A stretch of 64,000 bases of DNA, from positions 2,144,001-2,208,000 of the forward strand of contig NZ_CP083376.1 of NCBI RefSeq assembly GCF_020042665.1, in the 5' to 3' direction. The notes below the pieces were generated by a model. That model was not told the origin of the DNA, made no database searches, and saw only the letters and a list, made by a program, of their open reading frames with translations. Positions 25,316 to 33,622 of the stretch are shown here, one piece after another. The translations under genes were made by a program, and so were the position numbers. Every line of letters starts with the position of its first letter. Position 1 is the first letter of the stretch. This DNA is from Pseudoxanthomonas sp. X-1 (GTDB lineage Bacteria; Pseudomonadota; Gammaproteobacteria; Xanthomonadales; Xanthomonadaceae).

Positions 25316-26197
25316 CTAGGAGTGCCGGGCGAGGACCGGGCCGATGAACGCGGCCAGCTTGTCCGGATTCATCAGCGTCAGGATGTCGCTGATGCGCTCG
25401 CCGTCGCTGACGAGCATGGTCAGCGAATGCAGCCGGCCGTCGACCAATCGCAGGATCGCCGGCTCGGCATCGACCCAGCCCACGCGTGCCTCCACCTGCG
25501 CGCCACGCCGGGCGATGGCCCAGTACAGCCGTGCGATGCGCTCCGCGCCCAGCAGCGGGCGCAGCGCGGCGGTGACCTTGCCCCCGCCGTCGGACACCAG
25601 TCGCGCGTCGGTGCGCAGCAGGGCGGTGATGGCGGCCTGGTCGCCCGACTGCGAGGCGGCCATGAAGCGTTCCAGCAGGCGGCGATGCCGTTCGGGCGCC
25701 ACCTCGAACCGCGCATGCCCGGCCTGCAGGCGTGCGCGGGCGCGGTGCACCAGCTGTCGGCAGTTGGCCTCGCTGTGGCCGAGCAGCGGCGCGATCGCCT
25801 CGTAGCCGTAGTCGAACACCTCCCGGAGCAGGAAGGCCGCGCGTTCGTCCGGCCCCAGCCGCTCCAGCAGCGCCATCAGGGCCCAGGACACCGATTCGGC
25901 CCGTTCGGCGAGCTCGGTCGGCTCCGGCGCCAGGGTGACCTGCAGCGGCTCTGGCAGCCAGGGCCCGACGTAGTCCGTACGGGCGTTGCGTACCGCGCGC
26001 AGCCGGTCCAGCGCCAGGCGCGTGGTGGCGGTGACCAGCCAGGCCTCGTCGTCGCGGATCTCCCCGTGCGCGGCACCGTTCCAGCGCAGCCAGGCGTCCT
26101 GGACCACGTCCTCGGCCTCGGCGCGGCTGCCCAGCAGGCGGTGGGCCAGCGCGAGCAGGCGGGGACGGTGTGTTTCGAAACGGGCTGCAGTGCTCAT
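25316..26197 (-). CDS. sigJ: ECF41 (SigJ-type) sigma factor with fused regulatory domain
   Basis: 293 aa. Sigma region 2 (about 8-72) and region 4 (about 105-160) are followed by a SnoaL-like C-terminal domain of about 130 residues. The three ECF41 landmarks are all present: WLPEPL (80-85) in the linker, DGGGK (202-206) and NPDKL (277-281) near the C-terminus. In this group the extension replaces an anti-sigma factor, and the NPDKL tail controls activity. A consensus promoter TGTCACA-N16-CGTC lies immediately upstream (26207-26233), so autoregulation is predicted. The ATG is only about 10 bases from the -10 element, implying a nearly leaderless mRNA. Partner gene: 24569-25018. Confidence 0.95.
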   Translation of the reverse strand: MSTAARFETHRPRLLALAHRLLGSRAEAEDVVQDAWLRWNGAAHGEIRDDEAWLVTATTRLALDRLRAVRNARTDYVGPWLPEPLQVTLAPEPTELAERAESVSWALMALLERLGPDERAAFLLREVFDYGYEAIAPLLGHSEANCRQLVHRARARLQAGHARFEVAPERHRRLLERFMAASQSGDQAAITALLRTDARLVSDGGGKVTAALRPLLGAERIARLYWAIARRGAQVEARVGWVDAEPAILRLVDGRLHSLTMLVSDGERISDILTLMNPDKLAAFIGPVLARHS

Positions 26198-26206
26198 GAG
26201 TCCCAG

Positions 26207-26233
26207 GACGCGGGAGCGCGCGACGATGTGACA
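26207..26233 (-). promoter_or_regulatory. Perfect ECF41 promoter in front of sigJ
   Basis: Minus strand TGTCACA (26233-26227), 16 bases, CGTC (26210-26207): an exact match to the ECF41 consensus. The start codon at 26197 is nine bases past the -10 element. Confidence 0.88.
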
Positions 26234-26258
26234 GCCGGGCCGGCGCGGCAGTTTGGCC

Positions 26259-26264
26259 TAAAAT
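26259..26264 (+). promoter_or_regulatory. Candidate -10 of the fumarase gene
   Basis: TAAAAT in an otherwise GC-rich divergent region, 41 bp before the fumarase ATG. The -35 is not clear. It is back to back with the sigJ promoter. Confidence 0.4.
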
Positions 26265-26305
26265 GTCCGGATTCCTCACTCCCCACCGCTAGCGTCGAGC
26301 CAGCC

Positions 26306-27871
26306 ATGAACCTCCACACCCATGCCGCCCCGCCGGCGTCCACCGCGCCGGTGTCGATCCGGCAGGAAGACCTGATCCAGTCCGTGGCCGATGCGCTGCA
26401 GTACATCAGCTACTACCACCCGGTGGACTACATCAAGAACCTCGCCGCCGCCTACGAGCGCGAGGAATCGCCGGCCGCCAAGGACGCCATCGCCCAGATC
26501 CTGATCAACTCGCGCATGTGCGCCGAGGGCCACCGCCCGATCTGCCAGGACACCGGCATCGTCACGGTGTTCCTGGAGATCGGCATGAACGTGCGCTGGG
26601 ACGACGCCACGATGGGCGTGGAGGACATGGTCCACGAAGGCGTGCGCCGCGCCTACAACGATCCGGACAACAAGCTGCGCGCCAGCGTGCTGGCCGATCC
26701 GGCGGGCAAGCGCGTCAACACCCGCGACAACACGCCGGGCGTCGTCAACGTCAAGGTCGTGCCGGGCAACACGGTGGACGTGATCGTCGCGGCCAAGGGC
26801 GGCGGCTCGGAGGCCAAGTCCAAGTTCGCCATGCTTAACCCCTCCGACTCGATCGTGGACTGGGTGCTCAAGACCGTGCCGACCATGGGCGCCGGCTGGT
26901 GTCCCCCGGGCATGCTGGGCATCGGCATCGGCGGCACCGCCGAGAAGGCGATGCTGCTGGCCAAGGAAGCGCTGATGGAGCCGATCGACATCGTCGACCT
27001 GCAGGCCCGCGGCGCCTCCAACCGCGCCGAGGAGCTGCGCCTGGAGCTGTACGAGAAGGTCAACGCGCTGGGCATCGGCGCCCAGGGCCTGGGCGGCTTG
27101 ACCACGGTGCTGGACATCAAGGTCAAGGACTATCCGACCCACGCCGCCAACCTGCCGGTGGCCTTGATCCCCAACTGCGCCGCCACCCGCCACGCGCACT
27201 TCACCCTGGACGGCAGCGGCCCGGTGATGCTCGACCCGCCCTCGCTGGAGGACTGGCCGACGCTGACCTACAACCCGCAGGGTGCGCGCCGCGTGGACCT
27301 GGACACCATCACCGCCGAGGAGGTCACCACCTTCAAGCCGGGTGAGGTGCTGCTGCTCAACGGCAAGCTGCTCACCGGCCGCGACGCGGCGCACAAGCGC
27401 ATGGTGGACATGCTCAACCGCGGCGAGACGCTGCCGGTGGACCTCAAGGGCCGCTTCATCTACTACGTCGGGCCGGTCGATCCGGTGCGCGACGAGGTGG
27501 TCGGCCCGGCCGGCCCGACCACGGCCACGCGCATGGACAAGTTCACCCGGCAGATGCTCGAGCAGACCGGCCTGCTGGGCATGGTCGGCAAGGCCGAGCG
27601 CGGTCCGGCGGCGATCGAGGCCATCCGCGACAACAAGGCGGTCTACCTGATGGCGGTCGGCGGTTCGGCCTACCTGGTGTCCAAGGCGATCAAGGCCGCG
27701 CGCGTGCTGGCCTTCGAGGACCTGGGCATGGAGGCGATCTACGAATTCGAGGTCAAGGACATGCCGGTGACCGTGGCGGTGGATGCGACCGGGGAGTCGG
27801 TGCACAAGACCGGCCCGCGTCAGTGGCAGGCGCGGATCGGCAAGATCCCGGTGGTGGTCGAACCGGCGTAA
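26306..27871 (+). CDS. fumA: Class I (iron-sulfur) fumarate hydratase
   Basis: 521 aa. Catalyses fumarate to L-malate in the TCA cycle with an oxygen-labile [4Fe-4S] cluster. The probable cluster ligands are C80 (PICQDTG), C199 (GWCPPGMLG) and C291 (PNCAATRH); their spacing matches that of single-chain class I fumarases. The start at 26306 is chosen as the first ATG after the AT-rich promoter region; the frame is open far upstream but only antisense to sigJ. Unlike class II FumC it has no SS-GSSxMPxKxN signature. FumA and FumB cannot be told apart by eye. Divergent from sigJ. Confidence 0.95.
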   Translation: MNLHTHAAPPASTAPVSIRQEDLIQSVADALQYISYYHPVDYIKNLAAAYEREESPAAKDAIAQILINSRMCAEGHRPICQDTGIVTVFLEIGMNVRWDDATMGVEDMVHEGVRRAYNDPDNKLRASVLADPAGKRVNTRDNTPGVVNVKVVPGNTVDVIVAAKGGGSEAKSKFAMLNPSDSIVDWVLKTVPTMGAGWCPPGMLGIGIGGTAEKAMLLAKEALMEPIDIVDLQARGASNRAEELRLELYEKVNALGIGAQGLGGLTTVLDIKVKDYPTHAANLPVALIPNCAATRHAHFTLDGSGPVMLDPPSLEDWPTLTYNPQGARRVDLDTITAEEVTTFKPGEVLLLNGKLLTGRDAAHKRMVDMLNRGETLPVDLKGRFIYYVGPVDPVRDEVVGPAGPTTATRMDKFTRQMLEQTGLLGMVGKAERGPAAIEAIRDNKAVYLMAVGGSAYLVSKAIKAARVLAFEDLGMEAIYEFEVKDMPVTVAVDATGESVHKTGPRQWQARIGKIPVVVEPA

Positions 27872-27949
27872 GCGTTCGACGCCAACGCGTGCAGCAGCGC
27901 AGGGCCGGCGTGCATACTCCGGCCCTGTTCGTTTGTGGCAGGAGGGGCG

Positions 27950-28231
27950 ATGAAGACATGGATCCTGGCAGCGTGCCTGCCGCTGTTGGCCGCCTGCGCC
28001 AGCGCCGATCCCGGCCCGTGGGAGACCACGCTGCTGCGCCCGGCCACCCCGCAAGGCCAGGCCTGCGCGCGCCAGTGCGACACGCTGCGCGCGGCCTGCA
28101 CCGGTGCACCGATCCGCAGCGCGCCGGCCACGCTCGGCAGCCAGCCCGATCCCAAGCCCACCGCGGCCTCCTGCGCGACCACGTACCGCGACTGCGTGCT
28201 GGATTGCGGCGGGCGCCTGGTCGGCGACTGA
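27950..28231 (+). CDS. Cys-rich lipoprotein A (unknown family)
   Basis: 93 aa. Lipobox LLAAC at about residues 14-18, so a lipid-anchored envelope protein. The mature part has six further cysteines in two clusters: C-A-x-Q-C-D-x2-R-x2-C near the N-terminus, and S-C-x2-T-Y-R-x-C-x3-CGG at the C-terminus. The same two clusters occur in the lipoprotein at 28917, which lies on the other side of a GST gene. Even Cys counts suggest disulfides in the periplasm. GGAGGGG precedes the ATG. No known family recognised. Confidence 0.8.
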   Translation: MKTWILAACLPLLAACASADPGPWETTLLRPATPQGQACARQCDTLRAACTGAPIRSAPATLGSQPDPKPTAASCATTYRDCVLDCGGRLVGD

Positions 28232-28252
28232 AACCCCAACAAGGCCGCGCTC

Positions 28253-28891
28253 ATGACCGACACCATCCTCTACTACAGCCCCAGCACCGCCAGCCTGGTC
28301 GTGCACTGGCTGCTGATCGAACTGGATATCCCGCACCGCCTGGAACTGGTCGACTTCGACACCGGCGCGCAGCGCTCGCCCGAATACCTCAGGCTCAATC
28401 CGCAGGGACGCGTGCCCACGCTGGTGCTGGACGGGCAGGTGCTGACCGAGTCGGCCGCGATCGCCATGCACCTGGCCGATCTGCATCCGCGGGCCGGCCT
28501 GGCCCCGGCCATCGGCACCCCGGAGCGCGCCGCCTACTACCGTTGGCTGTTCTTCTGCGCCTACACGCTGATGCCGGCGTATCGCAGCTGGTTCTACCCC
28601 GACGAACCGGCGGGCGAGGCCAATATCGAACCGGTCAAGGCCGCCGCGCGCGCATCGCTGGAATACGCCTGGCAGCAGGTGGCCGATCACCTGGAAGCCA
28701 ACGGCCCCTACCTGCTGGGCGAGCGGCGCAGCGCGGCCGACTTCGTGCTGACCATGCTGATGCGCTGGTCGCGCTACATGCCCCGGCCCACCGACGACTG
28801 GCCCGTGCTCGAGGCCTTCGCCGCGCGGATGAAGGCGCTGCCGTCCTTCCACGAGGCCTACCGCCGCGAAGGCATTACCGACTGGCAGTAG
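28253..28891 (+). CDS. Glutathione S-transferase family protein
   Basis: 212 aa. N-terminal thioredoxin-like GST domain (about 4-80) with S10/S12 near the usual catalytic position (YYSPSTAS), cis-Pro in GRVPTLV and TESAAIAMHLADLHP. The C-terminal helical domain (about 90-205) contains the N-capping region LGERRSAADF. Cytosolic; conjugates or reduces electrophiles with glutathione. Stands between two paralogous Cys-rich lipoprotein genes on the same strand (21- and 25-bp gaps), probably one transcript. Confidence 0.92.
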   Translation: MTDTILYYSPSTASLVVHWLLIELDIPHRLELVDFDTGAQRSPEYLRLNPQGRVPTLVLDGQVLTESAAIAMHLADLHPRAGLAPAIGTPERAAYYRWLFFCAYTLMPAYRSWFYPDEPAGEANIEPVKAAARASLEYAWQQVADHLEANGPYLLGERRSAADFVLTMLMRWSRYMPRPTDDWPVLEAFAARMKALPSFHEAYRREGITDWQ

Positions 28892-28916
28892 CCGGTCGAC
28901 GCCAGGGAGCGTGATG

Positions 28917-29291
28917 ATGAAAAAAGGACTGTTGATCCACGCCGCGGCGATCCTGCTGTGCGCCGCGGCGCTGAGCGGCTGCCTGGCCGACAAGGTGCAT
29001 CGGCCGGCCAGTGCGGCCGGCGCCATCTGCGCCGAGCAGTGCGACCAGCAGCGCCTGCAGTGCAACGACGCGGCCGAGTCCTCGGCGCTGAGCGCGCGGG
29101 GCAGTTGCCAGGCGCGGCGGGATCACGTCGAGCAGCGGTGCTCGCCCTGGGTCAAGGATGCCGACAAGCAGCGCTGCCAGCTGGCGAACAATCCGGACGG
29201 CCCGACATGCAGCGATCCCAGTCCCGATTACGGCAGCTGTACCGCGACCTGGCGCACCTGCATCACCTCATGTGGCGGCTGGTTCGAATAG
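28917..29291 (+). CDS. Cys-rich lipoprotein B (paralogue of the 27950 gene)
   Basis: 124 aa. Lipobox LSGC after a hydrophobic leader. The mature protein carries ten more cysteines. Six align with lipoprotein A: C-A-x-Q-C-D-x2-R-x2-C and S-C-x2-T-W-R-x-C-x3-CGG. The other four lie in an extra middle segment of about 40 residues. Start at 28917 with AGGGAG seven bases upstream; ATG 28914 and GTG 28911 are weaker. Probably disulfide-bonded, envelope-anchored. Family unrecognised. Confidence 0.8.
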   Translation: MKKGLLIHAAAILLCAAALSGCLADKVHRPASAAGAICAEQCDQQRLQCNDAAESSALSARGSCQARRDHVEQRCSPWVKDADKQRCQLANNPDGPTCSDPSPDYGSCTATWRTCITSCGGWFE

Positions 29292-29294
29292 CCT

Positions 29295-29675
29295 TCAGTC
29301 CGCCAGCAGTTCCAGCACCTGCTCCGGCGGCCGACACAGCCGCGTGCCACGCGCGGTGATCACGATCGGCCGGTTGATCAGCACCGGCTTGCGCAGCATC
29401 GCTTCGATCAGCGCCGCATCGTCGATGCCCGGATCATCTAGGCCCAGCTGCGCGTACTCGGGCTCCTTGCGGCGCATGAGTTCGCGCAATGGCTGGCCGG
29501 TGGCCGCCAGCGTCGCGACCAGCGTGGCGCGATCCGGCGGATCGTTGAGGTAGTCGACGATGTGCGGCTCGATGCCGGCCTGGCGGATCAGCTCCAGCGT
29601 CCCGCGCGAGGTGCCGCAGCGGGGGTTGTGCCAGATCACCACGGTCTGCGGAGCAAGGCCCGGCGTGTGGCTCAT
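29295..29675 (-). CDS. arsC: Arsenate reductase, glutaredoxin-linked ArsC type
   Basis: 126 aa. Catalytic C20 in HNPRCGTSR, then the family segments YLNDPP, RELMRRKEPEY and NRPIVI. It reduces arsenate to arsenite with glutathione/glutaredoxin in the cytosol. No arsR, arsB or acr3 is adjacent, so this is an orphan arsC of the kind often retained outside ars operons. Its stop is 3 bp from the stop of lipoprotein B. Confidence 0.94.
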   Translation of the reverse strand: MSHTPGLAPQTVVIWHNPRCGTSRGTLELIRQAGIEPHIVDYLNDPPDRATLVATLAATGQPLRELMRRKEPEYAQLGLDDPGIDDAALIEAMLRKPVLINRPIVITARGTRLCRPPEQVLELLAD

Positions 29676-29889
29676 CGGGCGTCACCTTCGTGCTGTGGGG
29701 CGCGCGGGGGCTCGGTGCCGAGATCGTGCATCGTGGAGTTCCTTGAGAAAGGCTGGGACGGCCGGCCATTCTACGTGCCGCCAAGGACAGGTTAGCGGCC
29801 GAGCCCGCGCGCCAAGGCCGGCATTCCTGACATCCTGTTCGCGGGCGCTGGGCGACAGTGGGCCACATCCCATCGGCAGGAGCGCTGCC

Positions 29890-30378
29890 ATGTCCACCAC
29901 GGACAGTCCCGAAGCCATTCTCCCGGCCGGTACCCAGGCGCCGGATTTCAGTCTCAACGCCACACCCGACCAGGCGCTCGCCTTGCATGAGCTGCGCGGC
30001 CGGCCGGTCGTCCTGGTGTTCTATCCGGCGGACTGGAGCGCGGTGTGCGGCGACGAGCTGGCGCTGTTCAACACCGCGCTGCCCATGATCGCCAGGTCCA
30101 AGGCCACGGTGCTCGGTATCTCGGTGGACAGCGTCTGGTGCCACCAGGCCTTCATCGCCGACCGCAAGCTGGGATTCGAGCTGCTGTCGGACTTCGAACC
30201 CAAGGGGGCCGTGGCGCGACGCTACGGCGCCTACGATGCCGAGCATGGCTACTGCAAGCGCGCCCTGTTCGTGATCGACGCGCAGGGCACGATCGCCTGG
30301 AGCTATCTCTCGCCCACCGCGATCAATCCCGGCGTGGACGGCGTCCTCGACGCGCTCGACGCGTTGCCCAAAGGCTGA
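29890..30378 (+). CDS. Peroxiredoxin (AhpC/TSA family)
   Basis: 162 aa. Thioredoxin-fold peroxidase with peroxidatic C53 in PADWSAVCGDE, a variant of PxxxTxxC in which Thr is replaced by Ser. Other cysteines at WCHQ and YCKR are candidates for a resolving partner. No signal peptide. The next gene, 30 bp downstream, is a CPYC thiol protein that could serve as its reductant (inference). Start ATG 29890, weak SD. Confidence 0.9.
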   Translation: MSTTDSPEAILPAGTQAPDFSLNATPDQALALHELRGRPVVLVFYPADWSAVCGDELALFNTALPMIARSKATVLGISVDSVWCHQAFIADRKLGFELLSDFEPKGAVARRYGAYDAEHGYCKRALFVIDAQGTIAWSYLSPTAINPGVDGVLDALDALPKG

Positions 30379-30408
30379 AGGCCGATCCGGCCGCATCAGG
30401 AGAATCCC

Positions 30409-30945
30409 ATGTCCACGCTTCGCATCCCGGTCGGCGCCGACGACCATGCCCATGGTCCGGCCGATGCGCCGGTCACGCTGGTCGAATACGCCGATTACCA
30501 GTGTCCTTACTGCGCCCAGGCCTTTCCGGTCGTGCGCGAGCTGAAGGCCCGCTTCGGCGACGACCTGCGGCTGGTATTCCGCAACTTCCCGCTGGCCGAC
30601 GCGCATCCCCAGGCGCTCCCCGCTGCGCTGGTGGCCGAGTTCGCCGGCCAGCACGGCAAGTTCTGGCCGGCCCACGATGCGCTGTACGAAAACCAGGAGC
30701 GGCTCGGCGAATCGCTGTACGCCGAACTCCTGGAAAATCTGGGCCTGGGGGCCGACGCGCTTGAGTCGGCGCTGCAGTCGCGGACGCTGCTCGAGCGCGT
30801 CCAGGCCGATCTGGACGGCGGCCTGCGCAGTGGCGTGAACGGCACGCCGGCGTTCTTCATCAACGGTCAGCGCTACGACGTGCGCAGTGGCTTCGATGAA
30901 CTGGCGGCGCCGATCGAGGCGCTGATCGCCCAATCGACCGGCTGA
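30409..30945 (+). CDS. DsbA-family thiol oxidoreductase, cytosolic
   Basis: 178 aa. Thioredoxin/DsbA-like fold with CPYC (C32-C35) in EYADYQCPYC and the cis-Pro loop NGTPAFFING near residue 148. There is no signal peptide, so it differs from periplasmic DsbA and resembles cytosolic DsbA-like (FrnE/thioredoxin_4) proteins. AGGAGA upstream. Cotranscribed with the peroxiredoxin. Confidence 0.92.
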   Translation: MSTLRIPVGADDHAHGPADAPVTLVEYADYQCPYCAQAFPVVRELKARFGDDLRLVFRNFPLADAHPQALPAALVAEFAGQHGKFWPAHDALYENQERLGESLYAELLENLGLGADALESALQSRTLLERVQADLDGGLRSGVNGTPAFFINGQRYDVRSGFDELAAPIEALIAQSTG

Positions 30946-30950
30946 GGCGC

Positions 30951-30974
30951 GCTGGCGCGCCGCGGCGCGCCAGC
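30951..30974. terminator. Perfect 24-bp palindrome between convergent genes
   Basis: GCTGGCGCGCCG followed by its exact reverse complement, 5 bp after the DsbA-like stop and 8 bp from the pldA stop. No T run on either side. Likely a stem that blocks read-through or an RNase stop; it could also be a protein-binding palindrome. Confidence 0.5.
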
Positions 30975-30982
30975 CCCGGAAC

Positions 30983-32119
30983 TCAGTACCACTCCAGCAG
31001 CGAGATACCCAGGCCGATGTAGGTGGCCTTGTGGTTGTAGTCGATCAGGCTCTCGCCGTAACCGTGGAAGATCTCGATATGGCCGCGCAGGTTGCGGTCG
31101 ATCGGGAAGCCCCACGAAGCCTGCAGCGCGCCGTGCGATTCGTCGCCGCCGCGCAGCGAATGCCGGCCCATCAGCGAGAACTCGTGGCCATCGTGGCTGT
31201 AGGTCAGCGTGGCGTCGCCACGGCCCATGTAGTTCTCGATGTCCGGATTGTCGTCGTCGTGGCCCTCCGGGATGCGGTACCACGGCCGCACCACCAGCGC
31301 CCAGTTGTCGCGGTCGAAGCCGATCATGCCGATCACCCGGTTCCAGCTGCGCGAGAGCGGGTCGCCACGGCCATTGGACTGGTGGTTGAGGCTCAGCCCG
31401 GCCAGGCGCCCGTGCCAGTCGCCGAGCGTGTAGTTGGTGCGGAACACCATCATCACCTCCGGCTCGTAGTTGGTCTCGCGGAACGGGCGCGAGGCCTCGC
31501 TGTTGTAGGTCTGCCAGCGCGAGCTCTGCGTATAGCCGCCCCAGATGTCGCCGTTGTCGCCGAACAGGTTCTCCACGAACTTGGTCTTGAAGCTCAGCTG
31601 GAACTTGGTCTCGACGCTCTGCAGGTCCTGCGCCACGGTCACCGTGTTGTCCGGGTTGGGCGAGGAGGGCATCTCGTTCTTCTTCGACGTCCAGAACGCC
31701 GGCAGCAGGTAGACCGGCTTGTAGGCGCGCATCTGGAACACGCCCAGCTTGGAGTTGGCGGCCAGCTCCCAGCGCGAATCCAGCAGCGATCCCTTGCCGG
31801 CGTTGGCCAGCGCCGCGTCGTAGTCGTCGTTGGCGTACATCGAACCGCCTTGCCGCCTGGCCTTGGCGTTGCTGGCGTCCAGCTCCTTCTGCTCCTTGGC
31901 GATGCTGGCCGCCGCATCGGCCTGCGCGGTGCTGGGTGCGACCCGCTTGATCGCCGTGTCGTAACAGGCCAGGCGCTGGGCGTCGACGGTGATCAGACCG
32001 CAGGCCTCGACCGAGGCCGGGGTGATGGTGGTGGTGCCGTCCTGGGCAGCCGCGACGCCGGGCGCGGCGGCAACGCACAGCAGGGACAAGAGTCGGGGCA
32101 GGGGGTGCGGGCGGCTCAT
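30983..32119 (-). CDS. pldA: Outer-membrane phospholipase A
   Basis: 378 aa. Signal peptide 1-25 (ends VAAAQ). An N-terminal extension of about 110 residues precedes the beta-barrel. The active-site motif is NHQSNGRGDPLSRSWNR, containing the His-Ser-Asn triad of OMPLA. The C-terminus ends in Tyr (SLLEWY), the aromatic barrel-assembly signal. It hydrolyses phospholipids that reach the outer leaflet. The start at 32119 overlaps the stop of cls as ATGA, so it is translationally coupled to it. Confidence 0.94.
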   Translation of the reverse strand: MSRPHPLPRLLSLLCVAAAPGVAAAQDGTTTITPASVEACGLITVDAQRLACYDTAIKRVAPSTAQADAAASIAKEQKELDASNAKARRQGGSMYANDDYDAALANAGKGSLLDSRWELAANSKLGVFQMRAYKPVYLLPAFWTSKKNEMPSSPNPDNTVTVAQDLQSVETKFQLSFKTKFVENLFGDNGDIWGGYTQSSRWQTYNSEASRPFRETNYEPEVMMVFRTNYTLGDWHGRLAGLSLNHQSNGRGDPLSRSWNRVIGMIGFDRDNWALVVRPWYRIPEGHDDDNPDIENYMGRGDATLTYSHDGHEFSLMGRHSLRGGDESHGALQASWGFPIDRNLRGHIEIFHGYGESLIDYNHKATYIGLGISLLEWY

Positions 32120-33381
32120 AGCTGTGACCTGATGGGAAGAATGAGGGTTTCGAACAGTTTCTCCCGCAGCGGCCGTGCGCGCCAGCGCTGCAGGGAGTAG
32201 GGCGTGGCCTGGGCGAGATCGGCCTCGAACAGGGTGGTCATGCGTTCGGCCAGCGCCGGATCGTAGACGTTGAGGCTGGCCTCGTCGTTGAGCCGGAACG
32301 AGCGGATGTCGAAGTTGGTCGATCCCACCGACACCAGCAGGCCATCGACGATCAGCAGCTTGGTGTGCAGCATCGTCGGCTGGTACTCGCTGATCTGGAT
32401 ACCGGCCTCCAGCAGTGGCCCCCAGCTGGCCCTCGACGCCAGCCGGACCGAGGCCGAGTCGATGTGCGGACCGGGCAGCAGCACGCGGACCTCCACGCCG
32501 CGCGAGCGCGCCGCCAACAGCGCTTCGGTGATCAACGCATCGGGCACGAAGTAGGCCGCGGCCAGGTCGATCCTGCGCGTGGCCGCGGCGATGGCCAGCA
32601 GGTACATCAGGTGCATGCTCTCGCTGCCGCCGGCTGGCGACGCCAGGAACAGCTGCGCCGGGCTCTCGCCCACCGGGTCCAACTGCGGATAGAACGCCTC
32701 GCCGTCGAGCACACGGCCGGTGGACTTGATCCAGTTGTCGTTGAAGGCGGTCTGCACCTGCGCCACGACCGGCCCTTCGATGCGGTAATGCGTATCGCGC
32801 CAGTGCGCCGGGTCCTGCGCGTGCCCCAGCCACTGGTCGGCCACGCCGACGCCGCCGGTGAAGCCGACACGGCCATCGATCACCAGCAGCTTGCGGTGGG
32901 TGCGGTTGTTGATCCGGTGCAGGTTGTACCAGGCCAGCGGGCGGTAGCGATGCACCTCGACGCCGGCCTGTTCCATCTCCTCGACCAGGCGAGGGTCCAT
33001 CTTCAGGCTGCCCCCCCAGTCGATGGTCACCTTGACCTGCACGCCGTGGCGGGCGCGCTCGGCCAGCGCCTGGCTGAACTCTCGACCGATCCGGCCGGAC
33101 CAGTAGATGTAGGTCTCGAAGGTGATGGTCCGCTGCGCGGCGCCAATGGCGTCCAGCATCGCCGGGAAGATCTCATCCCCGTCGTTGAGCACCTCGATGC
33201 GGTTGCCTTGGGTGATGGCCGGGCCCAGCAGCACCGACATCTCGCGCATGAACTGCGGATCCTCCACGCCATGGCGGTGCGGCGGCACGTGCCCGAGCTT
33301 TTTCTCCGGCGTGGCGAAGTTCAACGCGAGCAGCACCACCACCAGCGTCAGCACCACGGCCGCCGCGATCATCCACGCCAT
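32116..33381 (-). CDS. cls: Cardiolipin synthase (PLD superfamily)
   Basis: 421 aa. N-terminal TM anchor (about 4-24), then two phospholipase-D motifs: HRKLLVIDG and HTKLLIVDG (HxKx4D), each followed by GG/GS-x-N-like residues. It condenses phosphatidylglycerol (or PG plus PE) to cardiolipin at the inner membrane. The start at ATG 33381 is chosen; the frame stays open to a TTG at 33423 but that adds an unconserved arginine-rich stretch. The only other gene in the operon is pldA, overlapping by 4 bp. Confidence 0.93.
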   Translation of the reverse strand: MAWMIAAAVVLTLVVVLLALNFATPEKKLGHVPPHRHGVEDPQFMREMSVLLGPAITQGNRIEVLNDGDEIFPAMLDAIGAAQRTITFETYIYWSGRIGREFSQALAERARHGVQVKVTIDWGGSLKMDPRLVEEMEQAGVEVHRYRPLAWYNLHRINNRTHRKLLVIDGRVGFTGGVGVADQWLGHAQDPAHWRDTHYRIEGPVVAQVQTAFNDNWIKSTGRVLDGEAFYPQLDPVGESPAQLFLASPAGGSESMHLMYLLAIAAATRRIDLAAAYFVPDALITEALLAARSRGVEVRVLLPGPHIDSASVRLASRASWGPLLEAGIQISEYQPTMLHTKLLIVDGLLVSVGSTNFDIRSFRLNDEASLNVYDPALAERMTTLFEADLAQATPYSLQRWRARPLREKLFETLILPIRSQL

Positions 33382-33622
33382 GCGCACCACATCCCCGATC
33401 CCCGTAGGCCGCCGCGGGCCCAATGCGACAGGATTCTGGCAAAGCCACCTTCACGTCGCGCGTGAAGGCCCCGGCGCAAACCCGCCCGCGCTTCGTATGC
33501 CCCTGCCGCGGCGGTTGCGAATCCCGGAGCGCCTTTCCCGCGACGCTACCCTCGTTCCCGCGGACGCGCGAACGCATCGGCGTTCATGCGGGCCACCAGC
33601 GACCCGTGCTGCCCGCCCCGCG

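Noticed and set aside
26276..29065. A 929-codon frame antisense to the fumarase and lipoprotein genes
   Set aside because: Low-complexity His/Arg/Gly-rich translation, no recognisable domain; a shadow of genes supported by strong motifs on the other strand.
30983..32833. pldA and part of the cls region as a single 616-codon protein
   Set aside because: The extra N-terminal part is cls read in another frame. The signal peptide at 32119 and the ATGA overlap show where pldA really starts.
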